Assembly (NCBI GenBank): GCA_036937835.1
Contig: CM072881.1
Location: 6,990,501 to 7,054,500 of the forward strand
Length of the DNA stretch: 64,000 nucleotides
Source of the DNA: Pampus argenteus
Lineage: Eukaryota > Chordata > Actinopteri > Scombriformes > Stromateidae
Reading direction: 5' to 3'
Of the stretch, positions 12,301 through 24,372 are shown in pieces; positions within the stretch are counted from its first letter, which is position 1; each line of letters begins with the position of its first letter. Position numbers and translations under genes: made by a program. The notes below the pieces were generated by a model, which worked only from the letters and a program-made list of their open reading frames with translations, did not search any database and was not told the DNA's origin.

Positions 12301-15300
12301 CAAACAATTGTCAGTTCAGAGTCTGTTTCGATCAGTATTTAATTTGTATATTGAGCGATATTCTTTCTTTCAGGTTTGCTGTGTGACTCTGACATCGAGC
12401 TGGCTGTAGATCACCTGACCAGACTGCTGCTGACAGAGGAGGATAACAACATCAGGTCAGCTCATGTCAGGCTGCCTTGCATCTGTGTTTCCTCTTCCCC
12501 CTTTATTGTATTCCTCTGTTTATCTCTCAAACATATATTATTCCCTCTAGTCTGGCAGTGGTGGAGTGTGCCGGAGCGTTAGCAGAGCTGCACCCAACAG
12601 CTTTTATCACTAAAATGATCCCGAAGCTAAAGGAGGAGATATTTTCTGGTAAGAGAAAAGCACACATTAAAAATATGACATTCTGTAAAATTGAAAAGAT
12701 ATTATTTGTATCATACGATGCCTGTAAAAAATATTTGGCTCCCTTTAGACTTTGTGCTTTGAAATTTACAATCATACAGTAGAATGTCACATCATGAATA
12801 TACAAGACAAACCCTTAATTCCCTTTTCTCCTGTGCTCAGAGCCCATGGAGCAAGACAAAGAAGCTTCTGAGCAGCATTCCCATCATGCAGTGCGTCAGC
12901 GCTGTCTATCTGCGCTGGCTGCGGTCTCCACCCAACCCAGTGTCATCCAGGAGAGCACACCTGTCCTCCTGGAGGTCCTGAGCTCAGCACACACAGGTAA
13001 ACCGACATGTTTATCACATGTGGAATCTCCCCAAACAGTCAGAATTATGCAAAAAAATAAATAGCCAACACAACATCACACTCACAGTCCATCTCAGGCT
13101 GTGATAACATATATTTGCTCTATTGGTTTTTAAGAATTCTGTTTGTGGTTTGGCAGAAGGATGTTGAAACATACAACACCCAAAGCACATGACGGGCTGT
13201 GTGGTGATACACATTTTTAAAGCCGTTTCAACAAAAAGCAGATGTTCAAGCAGGACAGGAAGCATGATGACAGAAAAGTGACTCATCAGTTGCTGAAATG
13301 CAATTGTCAGCTGCTTCATATCTTCTGCAGTGCACCAGTTATCAAATAACAGGCAGTCATGAAACAGATTCAATGAACAGACTGGTCTCGCTTTTGCACA
13401 GCTTCAGGAAATCCATCGACACACAGTAAAATCTTTCCGATGAATGACATGTCATTTCTTGTTGATTCAGGTAGTTTCTCGGTGGAGGAGGCGGTGTTGG
13501 CGTGCTGCAGCCTCCAGAGGATAGCGGAGCAGGTTCAAGACACCGAGGAGACGGGACGATGCTTCCATAACGTCATCATCCCGCGCCTGCTGTCTCTGGC
13601 ACTCCAGGCAGCACTGCAGGGTGAGCAGACTTTGAATTAAAGTCCTTCCTGTGGATTTCAGTGTCATTCTTCATTATAACGTCACCGGTTTTTAGCAGTA
13701 ACTTCTCTAAATATTGCAGATCCTCAGTTTGTGTTTGTGTCTCGATATCTCATTGGACATGTTTTGTAGGTGAGGGATCATCTGGTCGTCGTAGTCCTCT
13801 AGTGGAGGAGGCGGTACTGTCTGCCATGGTTCCTGTCATCAGCACCTCCTGCTCCAGGCTGCAGCCCACGTCAGTACAACATTTGTTTCTGGTTTTGCTT
13901 TTTTTTAAGTTGTGTTCTTCTAAGTTACAATACCACAAAGACAGGATGTCAATATGCATATTATCTTAGGTGGGGGCTGCAGGTCAGCTAACATTGGTGC
14001 CAGAGGTACAGCGCATCCCAGGTCAAGGGAAACAATGCCATATACAGACGTCATTCATTTTTTTCCAATGAAGAGTGACTTGTATTTACTGCTTCAGTAG
14101 CTTTGTTAAGCTTGCAGGAAGAAGAACAAGAGTTAAATATCAAACACAAGAGGTGTATATAGTTTATATTTGGGTAAAGAATGAGAAAAAGAAGTGAAAT
14201 TGTACTACTTAACAGGTCGGCTCATCGGGAGATCTTAAAGAGACTGCAGCTACTAGTTCCTGTCTGCCTCTCTTTGACTTAACTTCATACTGTAAGAGCA
14301 TTTTTCATGAGCTTTATGTGCTTTCATCTTTGTTATTTCATGTTGGCAGGATGGCGGGACAGACGACGTCAAAGGCAGTGTCTCTCTTTCTGGATGGTGA
14401 CGTCTCCTTTTTGCCCGACAACTCCTTCCCTTCACACATCCAGCTGCTCAAGGTGTGTGTGTATTCTCGTGGGTTTGTCTGTCACCGCACATTCTACATC
14501 ATTGCATTCACCGGTCATTTTATAAGTCTTATGTTTTTACAGCACTTGTTTTTATGTCACTGTTACTTGAACATTGTTGTTATTGAAGCGTGTAATGTGT
14601 TCACAGAAGCAGCAGGGGGACTCCTGGAGCCAGTCTCAGATGGTTTGTCTTCTGATGGGCTGTGTGTGTTCGTTACCTCGCAGTGTGAGTCTCAAGTTTA
14701 ACACGTATTTCTGCTTTTCATCATGATGAATGTTTCTGAAGCTGGATTGTGAGAGTGTTGTGTTATGTGGTCTAGGTGGAGGTGCCGCAGATAGACCGCC
14801 TGCTGTCAGAGCTGGTGGAGATGAGCTGCACCTGCAGCCACCCGCTGGCTTACACCTCCGCCGCCAAGTGCTTTGCCGGCCTGGTCAACAAGAGACCGCA
14901 GGGTCAGTTTGATTCCTTAAACCTTTCACCGTCATAGGTTTTGGTTTTCAAATCGGAGAGTTTCATCTTGTCAATTAAAGCTGCTGTAATAGTTAGTTTT
15001 TCTTCTTCAGGTGATTCTTTTGACAGCCTGATTCAGAAGACAATGAAGAGAGTATGCAGTGAGTTAGATTCTGCATCTTCATCTGTGCGCACTCAAGCAT
15101 TCACCCTGATGATCTGGGTAAGAGTCATGCATTATCATTTTTCGTAGACTACGAAATGTATGCATGTGACTGTAAAAAAAAGAAGTTTGGTTTATTTCAC
15201 TTCTACAACCTCAGCTGTAAACCAGATTAATCAGATTATTAATTAAAGGTTCTCTTTGTCTCCAGGTTGCCAAGGCTCTGCTTCTCAGATACCATCCTCT

Positions 15301-17028
15301 GTTCACAGCACTGACTGACAAGGTAAAAACAGTGAGCAGCACCCAGACACAATAACTATTCTAATGTCTGCATGCATGCAACTGTCCCTTGTGTTTTATA
15401 ACGGTGAAGTTTCTTAAGTTTCATTCTCTCCACTTATCTACCACTATTATTTTTTCCTTTTTAATTTTAACTGGCTGTGTATTTTCAAAGCTCTTCTCTC
15501 TGCTTGATGACACTGATCTGGGTCCGATGGCGGCAGATGGATTCTCACTGCTGATGAGCAACTCCACTGACATTTTGAACCGCGATTGCCACGCTGACGT
15601 ACGCATCATGTACCGCCAGCGCTTCTTCAGCGAGAATTCAGCCAAGTTGGTCCAAGGCTTCAACGCAGCTCCTCAAGGTACCAGGCAACGGCACCACGGA
15701 GTAGATTTAAGCAACATTTCATTCGGTTAAAGCAAACGTCAGTGTCTCATGTTGTAAAATCACAAAAGGAGATTTGATTCATATCATTCATTGTGTGATT
15801 GTCCTCCAGAAAAGAAGCCAAACTACCTGAAGGCTCTGTCCAATATAGTCAATAAATTGCCCAAGCAGGTTCAAGTCACTGAACTACCAGCGGTGAGTAA
15901 AGACACAACTGTTGTGTTCTCTGCAGGTTCATTTTTAAATAGAAGCTTTGACAAAAAAAATGTTTTGTCCCTGTCTCAGCTCCTGTCACTGCTGCTGGAG
16001 GCCTTGTCATGTCCTGACCGGGGCGTCCAGCTGTCCACGCTGTCCTGTCTGGAGCCCGTCCTCATCGACCCACCACCAGCACTCATCCAACAGCTGGAGG
16101 CTTTGGTTAACAGGCTGCTGGCCCTCATCTGTAGTCCAGCCATGGTTAGTGTTCTCTCTGTACTGAGGTGGTAACCAGTGACTAACCAGCTCGTTATAAT
16201 TCCTCTGGTAAACAGTTGGCATGTTATTTATCCCTGCACGTGAGCCATATCTTAATCAGCCAACTTATGATAATCATTATATAGAATAAACATGTTCTCC
16301 TTTCATCCATTCTCTCTTTTGCAGAACGTGAGGATCGTGTCGCTGCGGTGCATCCACGCCCTTTCCCGCTTCCCTGTACATGAGGTAAAAATGTTTCTTT
16401 TTAATATGTTTGAGAAGTTTGTCAAGGTTTTAAATACTGAAATCTTGGAGTTCTTTGTGTGAAATTGCCTCGAACAACTGGTATGTTATATTAATCCACT
16501 TCGCATCGTCACCTGTCCGTGTTTCAGATCTTGCCGTTTCGGGCCCGGGTGCTGCGAGCTTTGGCCCAACCTCTGGATGACAAGAAGAGAATGGTGAGGA
16601 GCGAGGCGGTTCAGGCACGAGCAGAGTGGTAAGAAATCAGCTGTTACCATTTAAGACCAATAAAGGAACTTAACGTGTTAAATGTGATATGTGATATTAC
16701 ATTGTATGACATTTAGCATGACAGATTCCCCCATTTAGTTCTTTGTTTCAGTGGTTGTGTACCTTTTTTTTTAGTCCTATAAAACTGAATAATTGACCGT
16801 GAACCAACTATTAATGTGCAAAGAATGAATCTTTATACTCTTTAAAACTTTATCCAGGAGGCAAAATCTTTAAGTTGTGTTCTGTACTCTTTAAATTTAG
16901 CTCCATTGATTAATTTGTCACATGAAAATCAGAGGTTACCAGCTACTGCTCTGTGTAGTCACAACAAGATGCCTCTTACTCTTATTTTTGCCCGTAGGTT
17001 CCTCTTGGGAAGTCCTGGTGGAAGGTGA
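5989..17028 (+). CDS. mms19: MMS19 cytosolic iron-sulfur assembly component
   Basis: 31 coding exons, 3087 nt, 1028 aa (human about 1030): 5989-6079, 6570-6618, 6873-6973, 7360-7445, 7719-7793, 8329-8398, 8899-9027, 9140-9201, 9642-9728, 9826-9900, 10151-10228, 10794-10932, 11227-11381, 11582-11660, 12165-12290, 12374-12455, 12551-12648, 12841-12996, 13471-13620, 13770-13869, 14350-14452, 14607-14684, 14776-14902, 15011-15117, 15266-15322, 15491-15677, 15810-15892, 15980-16144, 16325-16384, 16528-16628, 16998-17028. All introns are GT-AG and frames join. Diagnostic stretches: FTEELFEVTSCYFPIDFSP (exon 8), EPDLKLVWPSAKLLQAA (exon 13), AADGFSLLMSNSTDIL (exon 26), LLSLLLEALSCPDRGVQLST (exon 28), and the C-terminus WFLLGSPGGR. 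Family: HEAT-repeat scaffold of the CIA targeting complex with CIAO1 and CIAO2B, delivering 4Fe-4S clusters to DNA polymerases, primase and XPD-type helicases. Two ATGs are adjacent (5989, 5992); the second has the stronger context and would give MADESALLL. Confidence 0.96.
9321..9363. repeat. (CA)n microsatellite, about 21 units
   Basis: Long uninterrupted CA run in mms19 intron 8 (9202-9641). The intron retains a normal acceptor near 9641 after a C-rich tract. Confidence 0.95.
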
Positions 17029-18215
17029 TTTTTGTACCCCAAACACAACCCAAGTCTCCCATCTTCCAACCTCCACCCAACATGGAAGAATAAAGACAGA
17101 TTAAAGAAGAGGAAAGGGGAGACAGAGAAATGGTAAACACAAACTCCAAGTAGCAGCTTCCCCCTTCCTCTTTGTTTTTATTTTTCCCCTCTTACCACAA
17201 TCCCTCCATCCTCCATCCTCCGTCTCCTTCGCCATCTTGCTAATATGTTTTTGTTGTGACTCTCTGTATCTTCATGAACGCACAAATACAAGTATCTGAA
17301 CTAACTGTGGAGTAACTAAGTTGAGAATTGAGAATGACCAGTTTGTCGATGTGTAACACACCTCATGTCTAGTTATTTTTTTCTTGCCGTTATTGGAGAA
17401 AATGAGTAATTTTGGTTGTTCAGTGTTTCATGGCTGAACATACAGAAGTGTTAACTTTAGATTTTGCAAATAAGCAGATAACCTTCAAAATTAATTCATA
17501 ATATTGGATTTTCTCATTGAGCTAATCAACAAGATGTTATATTTTATTTGCAACAACAGTACAAACATCCTCTCTGACTCAGAGCTCAGTGTTAAAGACT
17601 TGATCTCCTGAACTGTTAGCTCGAGTTTCTCTTTTTTTTTTACCTATTTAAGAATCGGGGCTTCTGTAAACATCATTTCACTGCATATAAAGACGTGGAC
17701 TTAAAGCCAAATGAAACTTCTGAGCAGCACTGAACCTTTTAACTTTTTTTTCATCAGGATGAATGTGTGAGCAGTAAAGTCTGAACAGCGTTTAATTCGT
17801 GTCACTCTGGCGCACTGACGGGGTGGAGTTATAAACTCACAAGTTGTTTGACCAGAAGAAATGTGGGTTGGCACAACTGTTCTCTGGTATCTCACAACGC
17901 TGACACGAATCAAGCACTTGTACATGTCACACCTCCATCATTATGAGTGACGTTGTAATATTCATTTTACATAATCAATTATGTTAAATGTTCATTAATG
18001 GATTAAGATTGTAAACTGTGTGAACAGTATGTCAAACATCTGCCTTGTATTCACTCATTTGAACAGATACAGATGCTTTATCATAGTTTTGTTTCATTAA
18101 GGTTGGTTGATTTTGGACCTCACATCACCTTATGCCAAGGAAATAGACTATTTAAAATGTCTAACTTAAGATGTCATTAAAACTTGACTTTGTAATTATA
18201 CAAAAGGTGTTTTGT
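17029..18215 (+). other. Probable mms19 3' UTR
   Basis: Downstream of the stop at 17026-17028. Two candidate polyadenylation signals are visible: AATAAA at 17089-17094, giving a very short UTR, and ATTAAA at 18176-18181 followed by a GT-rich stretch near 18206. The second gives about 1.2 kb of UTR and a compact tail-to-tail arrangement with zdhhc16. No further coding frame was recognised. Confidence 0.5.
18176..18181 (+). terminator. Candidate poly(A) signal ATTAAA for mms19
   Basis: ATTAAA is followed about 25 bp later by a GT-rich element (ggtgttttgtc), the usual arrangement of a vertebrate cleavage site. Use is inferred. Confidence 0.4.
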
Positions 18216-18281
18216 CATTTTTAAACATGTTAAATATCTTAAAATGAAACACTGTAAAAACAGGAAGTATCAAACACTTAT

Positions 18282-19711
18282 TTTATTTTTTTTAAAAAGA
18301 GGGGGCAGGGGGGGCATCAAACTAGAGCACAGCTCCCATTGGTTACAAATGATGTCACAGCTGTATGTCATGTTTCTATGGCAACTACAGATCCAACTCA
18401 TCCATCAGTAAGTTATTGGTATGAACATGTCTGAAAAATTAATTAAAAATCTGGAGTTATATTTCACAGTGTTTTAATTTAAAGGCTGGACATGTTAACA
18501 AGGCACAAAAAGAGATATGTGGTTCAAGCTGTTGATTTTTTACTCTTCTTTGGCACCAGATCAGTGATTTTCAACCACATCAATATAGCCTCCGCAACAC
18601 AGAAATACCTTGTTGCGACTCACTGAAGGATTAAACGTACAGAGTGGTAAACTGTAAAGCCACATACATGAAAATTACTATAAATAATAATTAGGACATT
18701 TACAGAAGACTTAAAGCACGTCATCTCAACACATGAACAGTTATCATAGATTAGGCTTTGATCCCTGATTGAACATCTTTCCAAGTGTCAATTTAAAAAA
18801 GAAAAAAAAAAGGTGCCATGTTTTGCTTTTTTTTTTCACTATGAGAACATAACTGTACGAGAAGATGAGACCATTTTCTTAGAAGTCATAAACCACAGCT
18901 TAAATGTTGACCTGATGATGGCTCTGGATAAAAAGTCAGGTGATTATCAAAGTTACTGAGGGTCTAGAAACGTCTGCACCAACGTGGCGGCCTAACGCGC
19001 TGACACAGCACTAGCACGGTTAAATTGAAACAAAAGCATTAATATTCCTGCAGGAGCAGAACAGGACTATTTGTTGTTTATTATACATAAAGGTGCCAGA
19101 TTACAGTGTGCTATTATTGACATTTAAAAATGCAACACGTAGCACCTTTAGCGTGCTGGAACTACTCAAAGAGCCTTAATAAAGTCAGCCAGTGTTTCCA
19201 TACTGCCTCATTCCTCCTTCCATCTTATATACCTGGAAGAGGCTGTAGTGTTGGTGCAAAATTTGCAGCCCAAAAAGTTGCACAAAAATTCTTAGTTGAG
19301 CTTTTACAAAGGTGAAAGAGCTCTGATCGTGAAGAAATGCTGACCAGCAGCACCTTTTTGTAAGTCAGTTTAATCAACAGCACTGCAGTCGCAGGATGAT
19401 GTCAGCTGGTGGAAAAGTGTGCAATTACACCTACCTAAAAGGATGGAGGAGGTTTCTTGAGGGATCACAAGTGGTTATTAAAGAAAAAATAATAATAATC
19501 CGACGTAGCAAAACAAACTGTTGATCTGTGTAACTACAAAGCTTCTTTTTCCTTATCGAATGATTGTAGCAGCAGACCGTGACAGACTCAGTGAGAGCTT
19601 CGTGTTCCCTCGCTGGTCACAACAGCGCCACGACATCGGCCATGTTGCTTTGTAGCGTAAAATACAGGTTAAAAAAAGTTCATGATATGGTTAAACGTTA
19701 AAGGGTGAGGG
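18282..19711 (-). other. Probable zdhhc16 3' UTR
   Basis: Region after the zdhhc16 stop. Minus-strand AATAAA signals (TTTATT on plus) occur at 19077-19082 and 18282-18287, giving a UTR of about 0.63 or 1.43 kb. With the distal sites, mms19 and zdhhc16 transcripts would end within about 100 bp of one another. No coding potential was seen. Confidence 0.4.
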
Positions 19712-20269
19712 TCAGATGGCCATGGGGTCTCTTCTGGTGAAGCTGCAGTCCCACGTGATGCCATCCCCGTTGGGAAGGTGGCTGGAGGGCAGGAGGACTC
19801 GCGTGAACCAGTGACTGAGGAACGGAAACAAGGACATTTTTATAAGTGTATCACTGTGTGAAGTCACTTTCTGTGCGTTTATTGTGGGACTGGTGCACGA
19901 TGAAAGACTTTATACCACTTTGAATAGAGCATAAATTAGAATTAAAAAAGGTGCCATGTGGAGTTTTCCCCCATTGTGTTTATCCTCAAGGTCGACGTTG
20001 CAAAAAATATTATTTTCATATTTAAAAGTATGCATTGTTTACATCTATGTTTACCAGCTAGCAGTTGTCTTCTTCTTCACTGCCTTTGTTGGCATATAAA
20101 CTGCATATAATAAACATATAAACTTTTCTTGGCCTGTAGCAGCCACTCGTAAAAACGCTGCTCCATAGTGCAACTAGTGGTTAAAGCCACCACAAGCCAC
20201 CTTTAAAAGTTGTATGTATGCTTGCTTAAAATCCTGTTTTATTAAAACTGCAAAAACAGGTGTATCCCT

Positions 20270-20309
<40 letters not shown>

Positions 20310-22683
20310 TAAATAAAATAATCCATATCCAAGTTGAATATCTGGGATGCAAACGGACCGAAGTGAGAATGAAACAGTGGTTCAAATGGTGAAAATGCTT
20401 TAAAATACAGTATAATAAGCAACTTGTGGTTTAGGTTAGTAAAGTTTAGCCCTTTAACATGATTACATGCAAAATTTAAAACATACAGAACTGAACTCAC
20501 CTCCTTTTCTCCACGCCGAACAGCAACTTCCAGTTGTTGATTTTACCGTGATGAAACGGATTTCTGAACACCTGCGTTCAAAACAGTAGAAACATTAACG
20601 GCCATTCCTGTGCAGCTATTACTCAAGTCATACTTTCGTTTTTTTGTCCTACAGGTAACCATTTCATGTGTTCGGTTTAGCGTTAAAAGGTGCAATATGT
20701 AAGATTTATGTAAGAATTTTAGTTTAAAACATTCAAATATTGATGTTTATGCCCAACGCTGATTTCAGAGTGCGTACTTTGCCCTTCTCCTTTAATCTTC
20801 TGGTCTCTTTGTGGTTGATGTGGCGCTCCACGCTGGTCTCTCCTCTGCTGATGAGAATGCTGTGCCACAGGGTCAGCCCCCCCAGAGCTACTGACACCGA
20901 GCTGCAGAGAGAGAGAGGGAGGGAGGGAGGGAGGGGGGGTCACATCACAACCTGACCTGTCTGCATCATAGTATCACCATGACCCTTTGTTCCTCACCTG
21001 GTCAGTACCCAGAGAAAGATGATACTCTTGTGGGTGGTGGTCTCTCTGAAGGTGTAGGATGGAGGAGGGGTCTGATAGTAGCTCTGAATATGACAGGATA
21101 TGGAGTTAATACAGAAATATGGAGTTATTCTACTTTAGACTTCAAGAGGGTTTTTATCAGGGTTTAAGAAGTTATTATGGCTCAAGATCAAAAGGGTGCT
21201 TACAGTATGGGTGTGTTAAAAGTCTAACATGTCCAATGTTGGACTGAAAAAGTGACCTTTGGGTGCAGAGGACATCCAAACTTTGAATCTAATGAGGAAT
21301 TCAAAGCCTAGAGCTGTTTGTTTACCAGCTGGCACACAATCACCTTTAAGATAAGAGCGTCCCGGATCAGAAGTAAACATGAGAGCAGAAAGCGAAGATC
21401 CTTTTCATGTCTCCTGTTTCGCTCGTCGTTCACCATCTGAGCTCAACTCCTGTCTTCTTACTACCGTCTGGCAGATGCTAAAAATACGTCACTGCCCCTC
21501 ACTAAAACTGGAAAAGACTCTGGACTGAAAAAAAAACAAAAAAACAATCTAATCTCACCTCCACAGCACTGTACGCCTCCACAAAGTAGTCCCTGCTGCT
21601 GATGCTGCAGTAGATGCAGCCCAGAGTCATGTAGAGGCAGAAGGAGAAGAAGTAGCGATGGTTGAAATGACCCACGCAGTTGTTCAACCAAGCTGGGAGA
21701 GCGTGTTCAGTTCAACGTGTGCAAAGTGGGAATTTAAACACTTTAAAAATCATAAGTGAAATTAATTTTCTTTTGAGAATGTTCCCTTAACGTGGTGCTT
21801 GTTAGAAGGATACGACAGTGGTGGTCCATCTTCAAAACACACCTGTAATATAACCCAAGATAAACACAATAAATTACAAAAAAACACAGAGAGCTAATAT
21901 TTAAAAATATGTCACGTCTTGAAAATAATTCAACGATCTTACGTGTTGCAGATGCTACAGTGGTGCGTCCTCGGCGGCTTTGGAGTGATGCACTTCTTAC
22001 AGATGGACACTGAGGGAATGTGAACTTTGTCCTAAAATAAACAGAGATGAGGGGATGTATTTTAGTCACATTAAAGTCAAATCTTACCAAGTGTTCATCG
22101 GACCTGAGTTTGTATTTTGATTTTCCTGTTAACAGATAAGCAGTTTGGTACCTTGGGTGGATGCCCTGGAGAGGTGGTGGTGGCCTTATAGTAATGAAAC
22201 ACCACCATGACGAGAAGCCAGTGGCCGCAGCAAATGTGCCAGGCGACCCAGTACAAGGGGTAGGTGTTGTAGATCGGGGGTAGGACGAACAGGTAGACGA
22301 TGACCACGACCGAGGTCGTCAGCAGGATGACCAGGCAGACAAACACCTGAGAGAGAACAGACGGTCAGCAAAAAGGAGTTTGGAGTCGAAAAGGAATAAG
22401 AGAAATGCGACCGACTCACCACTCCGAACCAGCGAGTGACATTGTCCACGATCCAGTAGACGGGCTCAAACACGCAGTCCAGCACGGTGTCCGAGTTGCT
22501 GAGGCTGTTGAAGTACAGCGATTTGAGCAGCAGCTTGCTGTAGCTCCACAGCTCCCAACACCTGCCGCTGATCCACGGTTGGGCCCCCCAGCCTCGGCCT
22601 CCTCTCTGGGGACGACACAGGCGACACCAGCGGAGCGCTAGTCGCATGGTCCGGGAGAGCAGCCACCTCCAGCTGCTGCCCAT
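19712..22683 (-). CDS. zdhhc16: Palmitoyltransferase ZDHHC16
   Basis: Nine coding exons on the minus strand: 22683-22420, 22346-22152, 22031-21943, 21842-21814, 21692-21559, 21083-20998, 20901-20778, 20571-20501, 19814-19712; 1095 nt, 364 aa (human about 377). The cysteine-rich zinc-binding domain has C164, C167, H177, C178 and C181; the catalytic DHHC is residues 189-192 with acyl-accepting Cys192. It is followed by PWLNNCVGHFNHRYFFSF, then the TTxE-like loop residues ETSVERHIN. Four membrane spans are visible, two before and two after the DHHC domain. Family: S-palmitoyltransferase of ER/Golgi membranes, acting on ZDHHC6 among other substrates. The 29-nt exon 4 carries the DHHC motif and the following intron looks U12-type. 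The start could also be 22647 (better Kozak, 352 aa) or 22857; see findings. Shares a promoter region with vps35l. Confidence 0.94.
20270..20310. repeat. (AAT)n trinucleotide microsatellite
   Basis: About 13 AAT units in the last intron of zdhhc16 (between exons 8 and 9). Confidence 0.95.
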
Positions 22684-22690
22684 ACGGATG

Positions 22691-22735
22691 CCACCACCTC
22701 CACCTCCGCCTCCTCCTCCTCCTCCTCCTCCTCTC
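22691..22735. repeat. (CCT/CCA)n trinucleotide tract
   Basis: On the minus strand this is a GGA/GGT run immediately upstream of the proposed zdhhc16 start. It is in frame and would encode about 14 consecutive glycines if translation began upstream. Confidence 0.85.
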
Positions 22736-23604
22736 CTACACGCTCTGCCTTCCAGACACACGCAAACACACAGACACACAGACCAACAGTTACAAACGCA
22801 GGCCGCGTAGAACAGCAGCTCCTCGTAGCGTAGCCTGATGCTGTCTGAGGTTTCCATTGTCCGGTTCCACAGCCGTAAAAAGCTTCTAGTGTATTTATGT
22901 GCGGGACAAGCTAAACAGGAAGAGGAGTGAGTTACAGCCGATGAACAGAGGCAGAAGCTGACATGGACTCCCACAACCAGAAAGCACTCTCTCTCTCCTA
23001 GAAAACTCTAAAGCCAATCGTGTTCGATGGCAGCATCCTCCGTGCGACACGTGTCAGTCAATAGAAAACAAGGACAGTGGCTGCAGCTACTGAGCTCAAC
23101 CGCAACAAATAAACTTTTCCTGTTAATAATTCACAGCAAATCCACGTCACCACGCCAGAAAAAACGTCTTAGAAACTTGCAGAGTGGTAACTCTATCAGA
23201 CGGAAATGCAAAGGGGTGAATATCTTAAGGGGGAAATGAAGTGGCTACCTGATCCCAGGGCATCATTTCATGAAAGTGAGTATTGGTTACACAGATAAGA
23301 CTGTTCAGACTCTCCAAAATGAGAGATGCTAATCAGAGACCTTAAGCAGTCAGTCACAGCTGCTACTCGACTTCTCGTGTTGAGCGATTTCAAACCCTAA
23401 TAATAAAATACTGCTGTTACCCTCACACTCAATTTTTTCAAAAGGCTTGAGTTTATAAATCATTTTGTGACACGTCGCATCTGTCAAGGTTGCAGTCAGG
23501 TTGATGTTCATCTTCATTAAAAAAAAAATAGAAAAAGTGCACCATTAATAAATTATGACATTGTTTTATAACATGAATGCGATTGCTGTCCACAAAATAA
23601 CACC

Positions 23605-23700
23605 CAACAGGATGATGTCTTCAAACTGCTTGTTTTCATCGACCAAAACCTGAAGATATTCTCATATATGACAGAGAAAAGCAGAAAAGTCTTAACCAAC
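23605..23700 (+). repeat. Fragment of a dispersed repeat also present at 49084 and 61288
   Basis: The stretch with GATGTCTTCAAA, then GATATTC and ACAGAGAAAAGCAGAA, parallels the order of motifs in the 61288-61535 copy (GATGTCCTCAAATG, AATATTCAG, ACAGAGAAAACCAGAA). Similarity was judged by eye; the family is a common teleost non-autonomous element in my recollection. Confidence 0.5.
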
Positions 23701-24202
23701 ATCATCAAAATGTTTTATATCTATAATATAATGCATCATAAAACACCAACAGGCGCCATTTGTTCCATTAACTAATTATTTTACTTCTGATACTTTAAGT
23801 AAAGTTTGTTAATAATACTTCTCGCTTTGCTTCTGTAAGCTACATCCTGCTCGCTGCACAAAATAACTCATCTCCATATTCTGTACCTGGCAGAGAGAAC
23901 ATGAGAGAGACATGACAGCGGCGCGCAGCAGGACATGGCTGTCTCTATGGCAACCTGCTGGCTTAAATCGAAGGAAGCTCACTGCGTGTGTGCCTCAGGA
24001 GGACCAAGCCTGACGACAGTCAGACGTGCAGCATCTTCACTAATGCACAGATATTAATTGACAGATCATCAAATGTATGAACAGATCATTGAAGATAATC
24101 ATTAGTACCTTTTTGTTTTGGTGCGTTACAGTTACCATGATGGAGATGCACGTGTGTACCGCGTATGATGCTGTACAGAAGGCCACATTTTTGGAGGGGA
24201 TG

Positions 24203-24372
24203 CCACATACACACATTCATACACACATTCATACACACATTCATACACACATTATATTATGCTCATTCACATACTGGCCCAGCCTACGGGAGCAAATTAG
24301 GGTTCAGTATCTTACCAAAGAAAAACCTCTACATGCAGGAGCCGGGAATCGAACCTCATCCACACATCTATA
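24203..24372 (-). repeat. tRNA-derived SINE-like fragment with 12-bp minisatellite tail
   Basis: On the minus strand a box-B-like GGTTCGATTCCCGGC (24341-24355) is followed by AAGATACTGAACCC and GCTCCCG-type sequence, and then by about four units of a 12-bp repeat (GTATGAATGTGT) at 24203-24254. This order matches teleost SINE-type repeats that end in GTGTGAATG tails. A box A was not found, so the 5' end is truncated or diverged. It is not a functional tRNA gene. Confidence 0.5.

Noticed and set aside
13014..13373. 119-codon minus-strand open frame inside an mms19 intron
   Set aside because: No family resemblance, no splice or promoter support; judged a chance frame.
15791..16174. Single 127-codon exon in mms19
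   Set aside because: Consensus donor at 15893 and acceptor before 15980 split it; the intervening residues are absent from the family.
22186..22974. 262-codon minus-strand open frame as a separate gene
   Set aside because: It overlaps zdhhc16 exon 1 in frame, then runs on through the following intron and into the next exon in the wrong frame. Only the exon 1 part is conserved.
24203..24254. CRISPR-like regular repeats
   Set aside because: A 12-bp head-to-tail minisatellite without spacers in a vertebrate genome.
24341..24355. tRNA gene suggested by a box-B-like sequence
   Set aside because: No box A or cloverleaf could be built; the context is that of a SINE fragment.
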